NCBI RefSeq assembly: GCF_035958815.1
Contig: NZ_CP108383.1
Location: 8,060,001-8,124,000 of the forward strand
Reading direction: 5' to 3'
Origin: Nocardia sp. NBC_01327
Lineage (GTDB): Bacteria; Actinomycetota; Actinomycetes; Mycobacteriales; Mycobacteriaceae
Length of the DNA stretch: 64,000 nucleotides
Made by a program: the position numbers and the translations under genes. This document shows, in pieces, positions 53,884 through 63,323 of this stretch (its first letter is position 1; every line of letters starts with the position of its first letter). The notes beneath the pieces are model-generated. The model had not been told where the DNA came from and did not search any database. It saw nothing but the letters and a program-made list of their open reading frames with translations.

Positions 53884-54029
53884 TGCTTCTCCGCGACAAC
53901 TGATTTCGCGAGGTCCGGGTAACTCATCGGGGACGTCCAGAACCGAGGGGGCTCCGAACCGGCGGCACGCGAATGGGACTGTCGTAGCTCCTCAGCCCGG
54001 CGCTGGAGTCGCGGAGAGGCGGGGGAGCT

Positions 54030-54512
54030 TCACTCCTCGGGCTCGGGGTCGATCACATCCGGGTCGACTCCGAGGTAGGTGGCGATCTGCTGAACGAGAA
54101 CTTCGCGCAGCAGGTCCACCAAATCATCCGGATCACCCGCGCGCAGTTCCAGCGGTTTGCGGAACAGCACCACGCGGGCCCGGGTCGCCTGGCCGTAACG
54201 GTCCACCCCTGCCGGGATGAGGCGGGACAGGGGCACCGGGCCGTCGGCGACGACCTCGTCCGGCCAGGTCACCGAATCCGGGTGCAGCGGACGAATTTTC
54301 GGCACATCATCCACCGCGATATCCAGCTTGGTGAGCTGATCGTGCCAGCGACTCTCCAGGGGCGCGAAGGCCTCCAGCACCAACCGGTCGAACTGCTGGC
54401 CGCGGGTGCGGCGGGCAGGCACCGTCGGCGGCAGCATCGGCCCGCGCACACCCCGCCCGCGACGGATGACCGACCGCGCGGTGGGCGGTCGCCTCTTACG
54501 TGAACGGGTCAT
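54030..54512 (-). CDS. Metallopeptidase-family protein lacking HExxH
   Basis: A 160-residue protein resembling the zincin-like metallopeptidase family (Rv3259-type). The conserved parts are RGQQFDRLVLEAF, IRPLHPDSVTWPDEVV and VVLFRKPLELRA. Where true members have HExxH, this has REVLVQQIATYLGVDPD, so zinc binding seems lost. The N-terminal 40 residues are very basic and probably disordered. It lies next to whiB2, as in M. tuberculosis. Function unknown. Confidence 0.8.
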   Translation of the reverse strand: MTRSRKRRPPTARSVIRRGRGVRGPMLPPTVPARRTRGQQFDRLVLEAFAPLESRWHDQLTKLDIAVDDVPKIRPLHPDSVTWPDEVVADGPVPLSRLIPAGVDRYGQATRARVVLFRKPLELRAGDPDDLVDLLREVLVQQIATYLGVDPDVIDPEPEE

Positions 54513-54678
54513 GACACGAATCTAGCTCCAATCGATCGCCCGGCCTGCGTCGGCGCGTGTCGTGCGGGGAGCGTGGCCCGGTCGCAAGTGGATGGTTACC
54601 GATTCAGATCCGGGTGAGGACCGCCACGTTGAGCGTGTCTATCCCCGTCGGAGCCCCCGGAGGGTTACCCTGCATGGC

Positions 54679-55068
54679 GTGATTCCCATGCGTCGTTGCT
54701 GCCGTCCAGGTTGCAAGAATCCGGCTGTTGCGACGCTCACCTATGTGTACTCGGACTCGATGGCGGTGGTCGGTCCGCTCGTCACGGTCGCCGAACCGCA
54801 CTCCTGGGATCTGTGCGAAACGCACGCCTCCCGGATCACCGCGCCGAAGGGGTGGGAACTCGTCAAGCACGAGGGCGGGTTTTCCAGCAGCACCCCCGAC
54901 GACGACGATCTGACCGCACTGGCCGAGGCCGTCCGCGAAGCCGGATTACGCCGCCGCACACCGGAACCCGATCCGCGCAGCTACTCCGACTACCCGCCCT
55001 CCCAGCAGCGCCCCAATCGCACCGGCAGACGCGGTCACCTACGTGTCCTACCCGATCCGCCCAACTAG
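54679..55068 (+). CDS. DUF3499-family protein
   Basis: A 129-residue protein. The first 70 residues are conserved across actinobacteria: RRCCRPGCKNPAVATLTYVY, VAEPHSWDLCETHASRITAP. The Cys and His residues (RCCRPGC, CETH) probably bind zinc. The C-terminus is variable and Pro/Arg-rich. The GTG at 54679 (VIPMRRCC) is used by comparison with Rv3258c; ATG 54688 is an alternative. It lies upstream of pmmA on the same strand. Function unknown. Confidence 0.85.
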   Translation: MIPMRRCCRPGCKNPAVATLTYVYSDSMAVVGPLVTVAEPHSWDLCETHASRITAPKGWELVKHEGGFSSSTPDDDDLTALAEAVREAGLRRRTPEPDPRSYSDYPPSQQRPNRTGRRGHLRVLPDPPN

Positions 55069-55139
55069 AGCGCAAAGCTCCGGACATGCGCGGCAACACC
55101 GAATTCACCTTGCAGGACACAGCTACTAGTGTGTTCGGC

Positions 55140-56516
55140 ATGACAGAGCCACGCTCCGCCGAGTCCGTAAATGCAGTCATCAAGGCATATGACGTCCGCG
55201 GGGTGGTCGGCGAACAAATCGACGCGGCATTCGTCGCGGATGTGGCCTCCGCCTTCGCCCGGCTGATGCGCGCCGAGGGTGCGAAGCAGGTCGTGATCGG
55301 CCACGATATGCGCGACTCCTCCCCCGAACTGGCCGCCGCCTTCGCCGAGGGCGTGCTCGCACAGGGCCTGGATGTGGTCCAGATCGGCCTCGCGTCCACC
55401 GACGGGCTGTACTTCGCCTCCGGCCATCTCGAATGCCCCGGCGCCATGTTCACCGCCTCGCACAATCCCGCGAAGTACAACGGCATCAAGATGTGCCGGG
55501 CCAAGGCGCTGCCGGTCGGCCAGGACACCGGGCTGCGCACCATCGCCGACGAGGTCATCGCCGGCGTCCCGGCCTACGACGGCCCGCGCGGCACCGCCAC
55601 CGAACAGGATCTGCTCGCCGCCTACGCGGCCTATCTGCACAAGCTCGTCGATCTGAGCGACTCGCGCCCGCTGCGCATCGCCGTGGACGCCGGCAACGGC
55701 ATGGGCGGCTTCACGGTGCCCGCCGTGCTGGGCACGCTGCCGCAGTACATCATCGAGCCGCTCTACTTCGAGCTCGACGGCAATTTCCCCAATCACGAAG
55801 CCAATCCCCTGGATCCGAAGAATCTGGTGGATCTGCAGGACTACGTCCGCAAGACCGGCGCCGATATCGGCCTGGCCTTCGACGGCGATGCCGACCGCTG
55901 CTTCGTGGTGGACGAGAAGGGCGACCCGGTATCGCCGTCGGCCATCACCGGCCTGGTGGCCGAGCGCGAACTGGCCAAGGAGCCGGGCGCGACCATCATC
56001 CACAATCTGATCACCTCGCACGCCGTGCCGGAGCTGGTCGCCGAACTCGGCGGCAATGCGGTGCGCACCCGGGTGGGCCACTCGTTCATCAAGCAGCAGA
56101 TGGCCTCCACCGGTGCGATCTTCGGCGGCGAGCATTCCGCGCACTACTACTTCCGGGACTTCTGGGGCGCCGATTCCGGCATGCTGGCCGCCCTGCACGT
56201 GCTGGCCGTCCTCGGTGCGAAGGACCGGCCGATGTCCGAACTCGCGTCCGCGTATGCAACGTATGCGGCCTCCGGAGAGATCAACTCCACAGTGGCTGAT
56301 GCGAAGGAGCGGACCATGGCGGTTCTCGAAGCGTTCGGCACGCGGGCCCAGTCGGTGGACCGGCTGGACGGCGTGACCGTGCAACTGCCCGACGGTGCCT
56401 GGTTCAATCTGCGTGCCTCGAATACCGAACCGCTGCTGCGGCTCAACGTCGAAGCACGATCGCAGGACGAAGTAGACCAACTCGTCACCGAGATCCTGAG
56501 CATCGTCCGCGCCTGA
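55140..56516 (+). CDS. pmmA: Phosphomannomutase/phosphoglucomutase
   Basis: A 458-residue alpha-D-phosphohexomutase. The phosphoserine is Ser108 in TASHNP, the metal loop is DGDADRC, the sugar loop GEHSAHYY, and the phosphate loop RASNTEPLLRL. It converts mannose-6-P to mannose-1-P, which leads to GDP-mannose for LAM, PIMs and glycoproteins. ATG 55140 with a possible leaderless TACTAG box upstream. The next two genes serve the same route. Confidence 0.94.
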   Translation: MTEPRSAESVNAVIKAYDVRGVVGEQIDAAFVADVASAFARLMRAEGAKQVVIGHDMRDSSPELAAAFAEGVLAQGLDVVQIGLASTDGLYFASGHLECPGAMFTASHNPAKYNGIKMCRAKALPVGQDTGLRTIADEVIAGVPAYDGPRGTATEQDLLAAYAAYLHKLVDLSDSRPLRIAVDAGNGMGGFTVPAVLGTLPQYIIEPLYFELDGNFPNHEANPLDPKNLVDLQDYVRKTGADIGLAFDGDADRCFVVDEKGDPVSPSAITGLVAERELAKEPGATIIHNLITSHAVPELVAELGGNAVRTRVGHSFIKQQMASTGAIFGGEHSAHYYFRDFWGADSGMLAALHVLAVLGAKDRPMSELASAYATYAASGEINSTVADAKERTMAVLEAFGTRAQSVDRLDGVTVQLPDGAWFNLRASNTEPLLRLNVEARSQDEVDQLVTEILSIVRA

Positions 56517-56589
56517 CTGGAATAGTGGAATCACAGAGCTTGGATTCACCAGCGTCTGGTGACCCGATGAGGGGAGGTGGCAACGCCCG

Positions 56590-57765
56590 ATGATCGCTGG
56601 GACACCTGTACTCGACCTCGATGACGTCGCCTCGCTGGAAGCGGCCGACGCCGGAGGGACCTTGCGCAGCGCCGCATCCGGCGGCGCGCTGGTACGCGCG
56701 ACCGCCGCGGCCTTGGCCGAAAACGCGCTGACCCGGCTGACGGATCTAAGACCGCGCAGCCTGGTCATGCTCTCCGGCAGCGGGCGCGCCGCCCGTGCCG
56801 CCGCACTGCTGGTGGCCGCCCTCGGGGACCGGACGAGTATGCCGCTGGTGGCGGTCACCTCGATTCCGCCGTGGGTCGGGCCCCTGGATGTGGTGCTGGT
56901 GGCGGGCGATGACGCCGGCGATCCGCGCCTGGCCGAGGCCATCGATTTCGCGGTGCGCCGCGGTGCGGAGGTCGTGGTCGCCGCACCCGACGAGGGACCG
57001 CTGCGCGCCGCCGCCGCCGGCCGCGCGACCATGCTGCCGCCGCGGGTCCGGGTCCTCGATCACAATCGGCTGCTGCGCTATCTGGCCGTCGGCATCGCGG
57101 TGGTGGCCGCGATCGACCCCAATCGCACCGGGCCGCTGCTACCGGAATTGGACGCGCTCGCCGATCTGCTCGATGCCGAGGCACTGCGGGACGGTCCGCA
57201 GCACGAGGCGTTCCACAATCCGGCCAAGACCCTCGCCACCCGTATGCAGCAGCGCAAGCGCATGGTGCTGTCGGGCGATTCGCCCGCCGCCGCGATTCTC
57301 GCCGAACACGGCTCCGAAGTGCTGCTGGCCGCCGCCGGGCAGATCACCGCCGCTGCCAACCTTGCGGAAACCGTTGCGGCGCATGGTCGACTGGTGGAAG
57401 CTGCAGGCGTGTCCGTACCCGGTTTCGATCCGCTCTTCCATGACGAGCAATTGGACGGCCCGGCCCCGGTGGAGCAGGTGCGGATCTTCGTACTGAGCGC
57501 CGACCAGGACCAGGTGGCCGCGCGGCGACGCCTCGCGGTCTTCGGTTCCGACGCCGGTCTGGTCGATGTCGACCTGGTGAACGTCGATGCGGAAGCCGCC
57601 GCCGTGCATGCGCTCGAAGCCGGTCAGCCGGTGCCGCCCGCGCGCGGCGGTGAGCTGGAACAGCTTGCGGTGCTGTCGCTTCGGCTGGAGATGTCGGCCG
57701 CGTATCTGCGACTACTCTCGCGTCCGGCCTCCGCCCAGGGACGCTATGACGGGGGACGTTACTAG
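56590..57765 (+). CDS. SIS-domain protein, phosphosugar isomerase-like (Rv3256c type)
   Basis: A 391-residue protein between pmmA and manA, as in M. tuberculosis. SIS-type sugar phosphate isomerase strands are visible (SLVMLSGSGRAARAAALLVA; LDVVLVAGDDAGDPRLAEA; AAAGQITAAANLAETVA), similar to bifunctional phosphoglucose/phosphomannose isomerases, but the catalytic residues are not all clear. ATG 56590 is used; GGGGAGG lies 13 bases upstream. Its stop codon overlaps the manA start by one base. Confidence 0.85.
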   Translation: MIAGTPVLDLDDVASLEAADAGGTLRSAASGGALVRATAAALAENALTRLTDLRPRSLVMLSGSGRAARAAALLVAALGDRTSMPLVAVTSIPPWVGPLDVVLVAGDDAGDPRLAEAIDFAVRRGAEVVVAAPDEGPLRAAAAGRATMLPPRVRVLDHNRLLRYLAVGIAVVAAIDPNRTGPLLPELDALADLLDAEALRDGPQHEAFHNPAKTLATRMQQRKRMVLSGDSPAAAILAEHGSEVLLAAAGQITAAANLAETVAAHGRLVEAAGVSVPGFDPLFHDEQLDGPAPVEQVRIFVLSADQDQVAARRRLAVFGSDAGLVDVDLVNVDAEAAAVHALEAGQPVPPARGGELEQLAVLSLRLEMSAAYLRLLSRPASAQGRYDGGRY

Positions 57766-59000
57766 TGCACGAACTCGTTGGTGCGCTGCGTTCCTACGCC
57801 TGGGGCTCGCGCACCGCGCTAGCTCAGCTGTGCGGACGACCGGTTCCTTCCGCGCATCCGGAGGCCGAACTCTGGTTCGGCGCGCACCCCGCCGATCCCG
57901 CACAGGTGCGGATCAACGGGCACAGCCAATCGCTGCTGGAGGTGGTCAGCGCCGACCCGCAGCGCGAACTCGGTTCGGTCGCGGGCGAATTCGACGGCCG
58001 GCTGCCGTTCCTGCTGAAGATCCTCGCCGCCGAGGAACCGCTGTCGCTACAGGCGCATCCCAGTCTCGAACAGGCGCGCAACGGTTTTCAGCGGGAGAAC
58101 CACGCCGGCATCTCCCTCGACTCCCCCATGCGCAATTACCGCGACGAGAACCACAAACCGGAACTCGTGGTGGCACTGGACCGGTTCGAGGCGCTCGCGG
58201 GCTTCCGCGATCCGATGCGCACCGTGCGACTGCTGCGGGCGCTCGAGGTGCCGGAGCTGGAGCCGTATGCGGGACTGCTGGCCGCACAACCGGATTCGGC
58301 CGGGCTGCGCACCCTGTTCACCACCTGGATCGCACTGCCGCAGGCGAGCCTGAGCATGCTGCTGCCCAAGGTGCTGGACGGCTGCGTGCACTATCTGTCC
58401 GAACGCGATGCCGGAGCCAATGGTTCGCGCCGGGAATTCACCGCCGAGGTGCGGACCCTGCTGGAACTGGCGGAGGCCTATCCCGGTGATGCCGGGACGC
58501 TCGCCGCGCTGCTGCTGAACCGGATCACCCTCGAACCCGGTGAGGGCCTGTTCCTGGCCGCCGGGAATCTGCACGCGTACCTGCGCGGCGTCGGCGTGGA
58601 GATCATGGCCAATTCCGACAATGTGCTGCGCGGCGGGCTCACGCCCAAGCACGTGGATGTGCCGGAACTGCTGCGGGTGCTGGATTTCGAACCCCTGGAT
58701 CTGCCGATCATCGAGCCGGAGGTGCTGGGTGCGGGCGTGTTCCAGTACCACACGCCCGCACCCGAATTCGCGCTCAGCCGCTATGAGCTGACCCCCGGAT
58801 CGGAGCCGATTGCGGTGCCGCGCTCCGGGCCCGGCATCGTGCTGTGCACCCACGGCACGGTCCGGCTGTTCCTCGGCGGGCAGGTGCTGCGGGTCGAATG
58901 CGGCCATGCCGCCTGGATCTCCGCGGCCGACGGCGATATTCGCGCGCAGGCCATCGGGGATGCGGCGCAACTGTTCTGCGCGACGGTCGACGAGGACTGA
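57765..59000 (+). CDS. manA: Mannose-6-phosphate isomerase, class I
   Basis: A 411-residue zinc isomerase converting fructose-6-P and mannose-6-P. It has YAWGSRTALAQL, PFLLKILAAEEPLSLQAHPS (zinc His), YRDENHKPELVVAL, the GEGLFLAAGNLHAYL zinc motif and VMANSDNVLRGGLTPKHVD-type end (IMANSDNVLRGG). GTG 57765 overlaps the preceding stop. Works with pmmA on GDP-mannose precursor supply. Confidence 0.95.
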   Translation: MHELVGALRSYAWGSRTALAQLCGRPVPSAHPEAELWFGAHPADPAQVRINGHSQSLLEVVSADPQRELGSVAGEFDGRLPFLLKILAAEEPLSLQAHPSLEQARNGFQRENHAGISLDSPMRNYRDENHKPELVVALDRFEALAGFRDPMRTVRLLRALEVPELEPYAGLLAAQPDSAGLRTLFTTWIALPQASLSMLLPKVLDGCVHYLSERDAGANGSRREFTAEVRTLLELAEAYPGDAGTLAALLLNRITLEPGEGLFLAAGNLHAYLRGVGVEIMANSDNVLRGGLTPKHVDVPELLRVLDFEPLDLPIIEPEVLGAGVFQYHTPAPEFALSRYELTPGSEPIAVPRSGPGIVLCTHGTVRLFLGGQVLRVECGHAAWISAADGDIRAQAIGDAAQLFCATVDED

Positions 59001-59073
59001 GCCCGGCCTGGGTAGGCTGTCTCCCCAAGCACGTTTTACGACAAAACGGACAACGGTTCGGAGGGACGGCACA

Positions 59074-60000
59074 TTGTCAGCGGGTGGCGGTAAGAAGGCG
59101 ATCCTGGCGGCGCTCAGCGCCAATGCCGGTATCGCGGTGGCGAAGTTCATCGGCGCGGCCATTACCGGATCGGCGTCCATGCTGGCCGAGGCCGTGCACT
59201 CGGTGGCGGACACCTCCAATCAGGGTCTGCTTCTCCTGGGTCAGCGCCGCGCCGCACAGCAGGCCGACCAATTGCACCCGTTCGGCTACGGCCGCAATCG
59301 CTACTTCTACTCGTTCGTGGTCGCGCTGGTGATCTTCGCGCTCGGCTCGGTGTACGCGATCTACGAGGGCATCCACAAGATCGAGCATCCGGAGAAGCTG
59401 ACCAACCCGTGGGTGGCGGTCGGCATTCTCGGTGTCGCCATCCTTCTGGAGGGCTACAGCTTCACCACCGCCATGCGAGAGTCCAAGCCGCTCAAGGGCG
59501 ATGCGAGCTGGTGGCGGTTCATCCGCAACTCCCGCAATCCGGAGCTGCCGGTGGTGCTGCTGGAGGACTCCGGCGCACTCATCGGCCTGATCTTCGCCTT
59601 CGTGGCCATCAGCCTGACCGAGCTCACCGGCGAACCGGTGTGGGACGGCATCGGCACCCTGGCCATCGGCATCCTGCTCGGCGTCATCGCCGTCATCCTG
59701 ATCATCGAAATGCAGAGCCTGCTCATCGGTGAGGGCGCCACCCCGGAAGAGGATCGCGCCATTCGCGCGCAGCTCGTCGACGATGAGCGCATCGACAGTC
59801 TCATCCATCTGCGCACCCAGTACCTCGGCCCCGAGGAGATGCTGGTGGCCGCCAAGATCGCCATCGTCCCCGGGCTCGAGATCGCCGATATCGCGGCCGC
59901 CATCGACGATGCGGAAGCCCGTGTCCGCGCGGCGGTTCCGGCCGCCCGCGTCATCTACCTGGAGCCGGACCTCTACCGCACCCAGCCCGCACAGACCTAG
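59074..60000 (+). CDS. Cation diffusion facilitator family transporter
   Basis: A 308-residue CDF protein with about six membrane helices. The metal sites are AEAVHSVADTSNQ in helix 2 and LLEDSGALIGLIF in helix 5, so zinc or a similar ion is expected. It has a loop of about 40 residues (KPLKGDASWWRFIRNSRNPE) and a C-terminal cytosolic domain. The start is TTG 59074 with GGAGGG eight bases upstream. It may be cotranscribed with manA, 73 bases before it. Confidence 0.9.
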   Translation: MSAGGGKKAILAALSANAGIAVAKFIGAAITGSASMLAEAVHSVADTSNQGLLLLGQRRAAQQADQLHPFGYGRNRYFYSFVVALVIFALGSVYAIYEGIHKIEHPEKLTNPWVAVGILGVAILLEGYSFTTAMRESKPLKGDASWWRFIRNSRNPELPVVLLEDSGALIGLIFAFVAISLTELTGEPVWDGIGTLAIGILLGVIAVILIIEMQSLLIGEGATPEEDRAIRAQLVDDERIDSLIHLRTQYLGPEEMLVAAKIAIVPGLEIADIAAAIDDAEARVRAAVPAARVIYLEPDLYRTQPAQT

Positions 60001-60398
60001 CGGTCGGCCAGCCGCACCACGAACCGCAGTCCGGACCAGGTGGCATCGATCGCCGCCACCTTGTTGTCGACCAGACCCTGCGCGAGCCCGTACTCCCGCA
60101 CCACAGTGTCATCGAGGTCGGTGCTCATCCCACCGGACTTCTTCGGCCACGCGATCCACAACCCGCCATCGATCGCGAGCCGCGCCCGCCACCCCGCGAA
60201 CTTGCCGATCAGCGTGGCCTGATCGGGGCAGAACCCGAGGATCACGTCATACGGCCCGGCCCCCGCGCGCCGGGTTTGTGTGGCGCCTCCAGGCAGTTCG
60301 TCGAGCTCGAATCCCGCAGGCGCACCGGACAACAGCACCCGGCTCCCCTCCTTGATCCCGAGCTTGCGAGCCAGCGGCGTACCCGAATATCCGGCCAT
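59997..60398 (-). CDS. DUF3052-family protein
   Basis: A 133-residue cytosolic protein: it starts GYSGTPLARKLGIKEGSRVL, contains WIAWPKKSGGMSTDLDDTVV and ends with a conserved LVDNKVAAIDATWSGLRFVVR. The function of the family is unknown. Its last four bases overlap the convergent CDF gene's end, so there is no room for a terminator between them. Confidence 0.88.
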   Translation of the reverse strand: MAGYSGTPLARKLGIKEGSRVLLSGAPAGFELDELPGGATQTRRAGAGPYDVILGFCPDQATLIGKFAGWRARLAIDGGLWIAWPKKSGGMSTDLDDTVVREYGLAQGLVDNKVAAIDATWSGLRFVVRLADR

Positions 60399-60416
60399 TT
60401 CCGCAGCGTAACGGTT

Positions 60417-61877
60417 TCAGGGCGTCGTGGCGGCGAGCAATTCCAGCGGGTCGGTGTGGACGCCGAATTCGCGGCGCAGGGCGTGGCGGGCGGCGTAGTA
60501 GCCGTTCATGCCATGCACGCCGGGGCCGGGCGGGGTGGCGGAGGAGCAGAGGTAGACGCCGGGGAGCGGGGTGCGGTACGGGTTCCAGCGCGGGGCGGGG
60601 CGGAAGACGGTCTGGCGCAGGGTCATTGCGCCGGCGGAGATATCGCCGCCGATGTAGTTGGCATTGTGCGCGGGCATCCTGGCGGCGGTCTGCACGCGGG
60701 TGGCGAGGACAAGATCGCGGAAGCCGGGGGCGAAACGCTCCACCTGCGCGGTGATCGCCTCGGTCATATCCCGGGTGGAACCGTTCGGCACATGGGCATA
60801 GGTGTAGAAGGTGTGCTGCCCGGCGGGCGCCCGGGTGGGGTCGACCACGCCGGGTTGAATGGCGAGCACGTACGGACGGTCCGCGTGTTGTCCTGCGGCC
60901 ACGGCCTTTTCGGCGGCGACCGCCTCGGCGCGGGCGCCGACCAGATGCAGGGTCCCCGCCCGCTCACAACCACGCGCCTGCCACGGCACCGGCCCGGAGA
61001 GCGCGAAATCGACCTTGCAGGCCGCACCGCCGTAGCGGAAGTTCCCCAGCGCCCGGGAGTACCGGCCCGGCAGGCGGTCGGCGGCGATGCGCTGCAGTTC
61101 GGCGGGGGCGAGATCGAGCAGAACGGCTCGCACATCACCGAATTCGTCGATCGAGTCGATCCGATGCCCGGTGCTGATGCGTCCGCCGTGCCTGCGCAGA
61201 TCGGCGGCGAGCGCATCGCTGATGGCCTGACTGCCGCCCTTCGGAACGGGCCAGCCGCGCACATGCGCGAGCGTGCCGAGCAGCAGGGCGACCCCGGCGC
61301 CCGGAATGCCCTGCGGCGGCCGAATGGCATGTGCGGCAATGCCGGTCAGCAGCGCCGGTGCGAGCTCCTCGCGAAAACGCAGATTCCACAGGGGCGTCGA
61401 CTGTTCGATGAGGCGGCGGGCGAAGCGCACACCCACCACCGGATCCAGCGGCGGATGCCGCAGATCCGACATCCCCAGCGCGACCAGACCCTCCCAGTCC
61501 CGCACCAGCGGCCCGAAGAGCCGCCGCCAGGAACCGCCGTCGCGGCCCAGCCCGTCCACGGTCTGTTCGAGATCACGCCATGCCAGCCCGGCATGCCCGC
61601 CGTCGAGCGGATGCGCGTAGGAGACCTGCGGAGCAAGCAGTTCCACCCCGTGCGCGGCCAGATCGAAGGCGCGGAAGAACGGTGACGCCACCGCCATGGG
61701 ATGCGCGCCCGCGCACAGATCGTGCCGGAACCCCGGCAGCGTGACCTCCCCGGTCCGGCAGCCGCCGCCGATCGCGTCCGAGGCCTCGTAGACCTGCACC
61801 TCGAGCCCCGCCCGGGCCAGAATCACCGCCGCCGCAAGCCCATTGGGCCCCGATCCGACCACCACCGCGTCAGCCAT
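60417..61877 (-). CDS. FAD-dependent phytoene-desaturase-like oxidoreductase
   Basis: A 486-residue flavoprotein. The dinucleotide-binding motif is VVVGSGPNGLAAAVILARAG at the N-terminus. The C-terminal FAD motif is TPLPGVYLCSSATPPGPGVH. Members annotated as phytoene dehydrogenase-like or amine oxidase-like are common in actinobacteria without carotenoid clusters; none is here. Start: ATG 61877, with GTG 61883 possible; TAGGCT just upstream suggests a leaderless message. Confidence 0.88.
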   Translation of the reverse strand: MADAVVVGSGPNGLAAAVILARAGLEVQVYEASDAIGGGCRTGEVTLPGFRHDLCAGAHPMAVASPFFRAFDLAAHGVELLAPQVSYAHPLDGGHAGLAWRDLEQTVDGLGRDGGSWRRLFGPLVRDWEGLVALGMSDLRHPPLDPVVGVRFARRLIEQSTPLWNLRFREELAPALLTGIAAHAIRPPQGIPGAGVALLLGTLAHVRGWPVPKGGSQAISDALAADLRRHGGRISTGHRIDSIDEFGDVRAVLLDLAPAELQRIAADRLPGRYSRALGNFRYGGAACKVDFALSGPVPWQARGCERAGTLHLVGARAEAVAAEKAVAAGQHADRPYVLAIQPGVVDPTRAPAGQHTFYTYAHVPNGSTRDMTEAITAQVERFAPGFRDLVLATRVQTAARMPAHNANYIGGDISAGAMTLRQTVFRPAPRWNPYRTPLPGVYLCSSATPPGPGVHGMNGYYAARHALRREFGVHTDPLELLAATTP

Positions 61878-61954
61878 GATCACAGCCTAGGCGCGGCCGC
61901 CGGGCGACGGCCCGATCGTGACGAAGCCCGCGGCCCGCTCAGTCGGCCAGGCGC

Positions 61955-62527
61955 TCAGTGCGCCCACTGGTCGATGAGAATGTCCAGTCGCTGACTACGA
62001 AAGTCGGGCCGCAGGCGGCCGCCTCGATCCAGGGTGGCCAGACCGTGCAGGGCACTCCAGGCGACCTCGGTGAAGGTCTCGACATCGTGCGGCGGGGCGA
62101 AGGGGGCGAAGGTGAGGGCCAGTTCCTTGAAGGCGTCCTTGAGCGGCTGCCCGGCCTCGTCACCGAATTTCAGATTGGTGCGCAGCAGGAACATGGCGTC
62201 GTAGAGCGCGGCATTGTCGCGGGCGAAGGCGAGATAGCCCTCCGCGACCGCGGTGAGGGCGGCCAGCGGGGTGTCGGCGGCCTCCCGGACCGCCCTGGTG
62301 ATCACGGCGAATTCACCGATGCCCTGTTCGGCGACCGCGGTCACGATGGCGTCCCGGCCGGAGAAGTGGCCGTAGAGCACGGGCTGGCTGTATTCGATGG
62401 CATCGGCCAGGCGGCGAATGGTCACCGCCTCCCAGCCCTCGGTTTCGGCCAGTTCGCGGGCGGCATCGATGATGCGCTGATGGCGGTCGGCGCGTTCGCG
62501 TTCCTTACGGGTCTGTATGGCGCTCAT
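61955..62527 (-). CDS. TetR-family transcriptional regulator, second in the window
   Basis: A 190-residue regulator. The HTH is WEAVTIRRLADAIEYSQPVL and continues YGHFSGRDAIV (residues 30-60). A TetR_C-type ligand domain follows. The ATG at 62527 is six bases after a TAGTAT box (minus strand), hence leaderless. It is divergent from the DUF4267 gene and most likely represses it and itself through the palindromes between them. Confidence 0.9.
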   Translation of the reverse strand: MSAIQTRKERERADRHQRIIDAARELAETEGWEAVTIRRLADAIEYSQPVLYGHFSGRDAIVTAVAEQGIGEFAVITRAVREAADTPLAALTAVAEGYLAFARDNAALYDAMFLLRTNLKFGDEAGQPLKDAFKELALTFAPFAPPHDVETFTEVAWSALHGLATLDRGGRLRPDFRSQRLDILIDQWAH

Positions 62528-62536
62528 GAACAAATA

Positions 62537-62601
62537 CTAGCATCGCTAGACAAACTACCCATGCATGTTCTAGCGTTGTCCACATCAGTTAGCAGCGCTA
62601 G
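62537..62601. promoter_or_regulatory. TetR operators between tetR and the DUF4267 gene
   Basis: CTAGC-ATC-GCTAG (62537-62549), a half-match CTAGCGTTG (62570-62578), and TAGC-AGC-GCTA (62590-62600) repeat one palindromic core. The first overlaps the tetR -10 box. Confidence 0.6.
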
Positions 62602-62618
62602 ATTATGGAGCACAGATC

Positions 62619-63047
62619 ATGACTCGGAACCGCATCGCCACCGCCCTGTCCCTCATCGGCGCGGCCTTCATCCTCTACATCGGCATCAGCTACCTCCTCA
62701 CGCCGCAGACCATCGCCACCGGCTTCGGCCTCCCGGAATGGCCGCACGGCGATGCCGCGGCGTTCATGAATCTCAAGGGCATTCGCGATACCGTCTCCGG
62801 CATTCTCATCCTCGCCCTGCTGGCCGCCCGCCAGCGCTTCGCCCTGGGCATCACCATGCTGGTCGTCGCCCTCACCCCGATCGGCGACATGATCACCGTG
62901 CTGAGCTACCACGGTTCCACCGCAACCGCTTTCGGCGTGCACGGCCTCACCGCCGCGCTGGTACTGCTCACCGGAGTCCTGCTGCTCCGCGAGCGTCGCA
63001 CCGCTCCCCTCACGGCGGCGAGTGTGAGCCCCGTCACGGTGGGATGA
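62619..63047 (+). CDS. DUF4267 membrane protein
   Basis: A 142-residue protein with four hydrophobic helices (for example ALSLIGAAFILYIGISYLL and LVLLTGVLLL). The DUF4267 core is GFGLPEWPHGDAAAFMNLKG followed by IRDTVSGIL. The role is unknown. It is paired with the divergent TetR gene, so it may answer to a small molecule. ATG 62619. Confidence 0.85.
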   Translation: MTRNRIATALSLIGAAFILYIGISYLLTPQTIATGFGLPEWPHGDAAAFMNLKGIRDTVSGILILALLAARQRFALGITMLVVALTPIGDMITVLSYHGSTATAFGVHGLTAALVLLTGVLLLRERRTAPLTAASVSPVTVG

Positions 63048-63103
63048 ATTCGGCGAACCGCGATCGTCTACTTCGATAACACCGCACACGAAGGAGCGAC
63101 ACC

Positions 63104-63319
63104 ATGGCGACCACGCCCCACGGCCCGGCCTCGTACTTCCCCTCCATCGAAGCGAAGTACGGCCGCCCCGTCGAAGAATGGTTCGCCCTGCTCCGCGCGA
63201 CCGGAAGCGCCTCCAACAAAGACCTGGTGAATCTGCTGAAGACCGAGCACAACATGGGTCACGGCCACGCCAACGCCCTGGTTCAGTACCACCTGAACCC
63301 GGAGAAGTGGGCCGTCTGA
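63104..63319 (+). CDS. DUF4287-domain small protein
   Basis: A 71-residue cytosolic protein. It fits the DUF4287 pattern: SYFPSIEAKYGRPVEEWFAL, then LKTEHNMGHGHANALV. No catalytic motif is known. AAGGAG lies eight bases before the ATG. It follows the DUF4267 gene by 56 bases and may share its transcript. Confidence 0.85.
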   Translation: MATTPHGPASYFPSIEAKYGRPVEEWFALLRATGSASNKDLVNLLKTEHNMGHGHANALVQYHLNPEKWAV

Positions 63320-63323
63320 ACGA

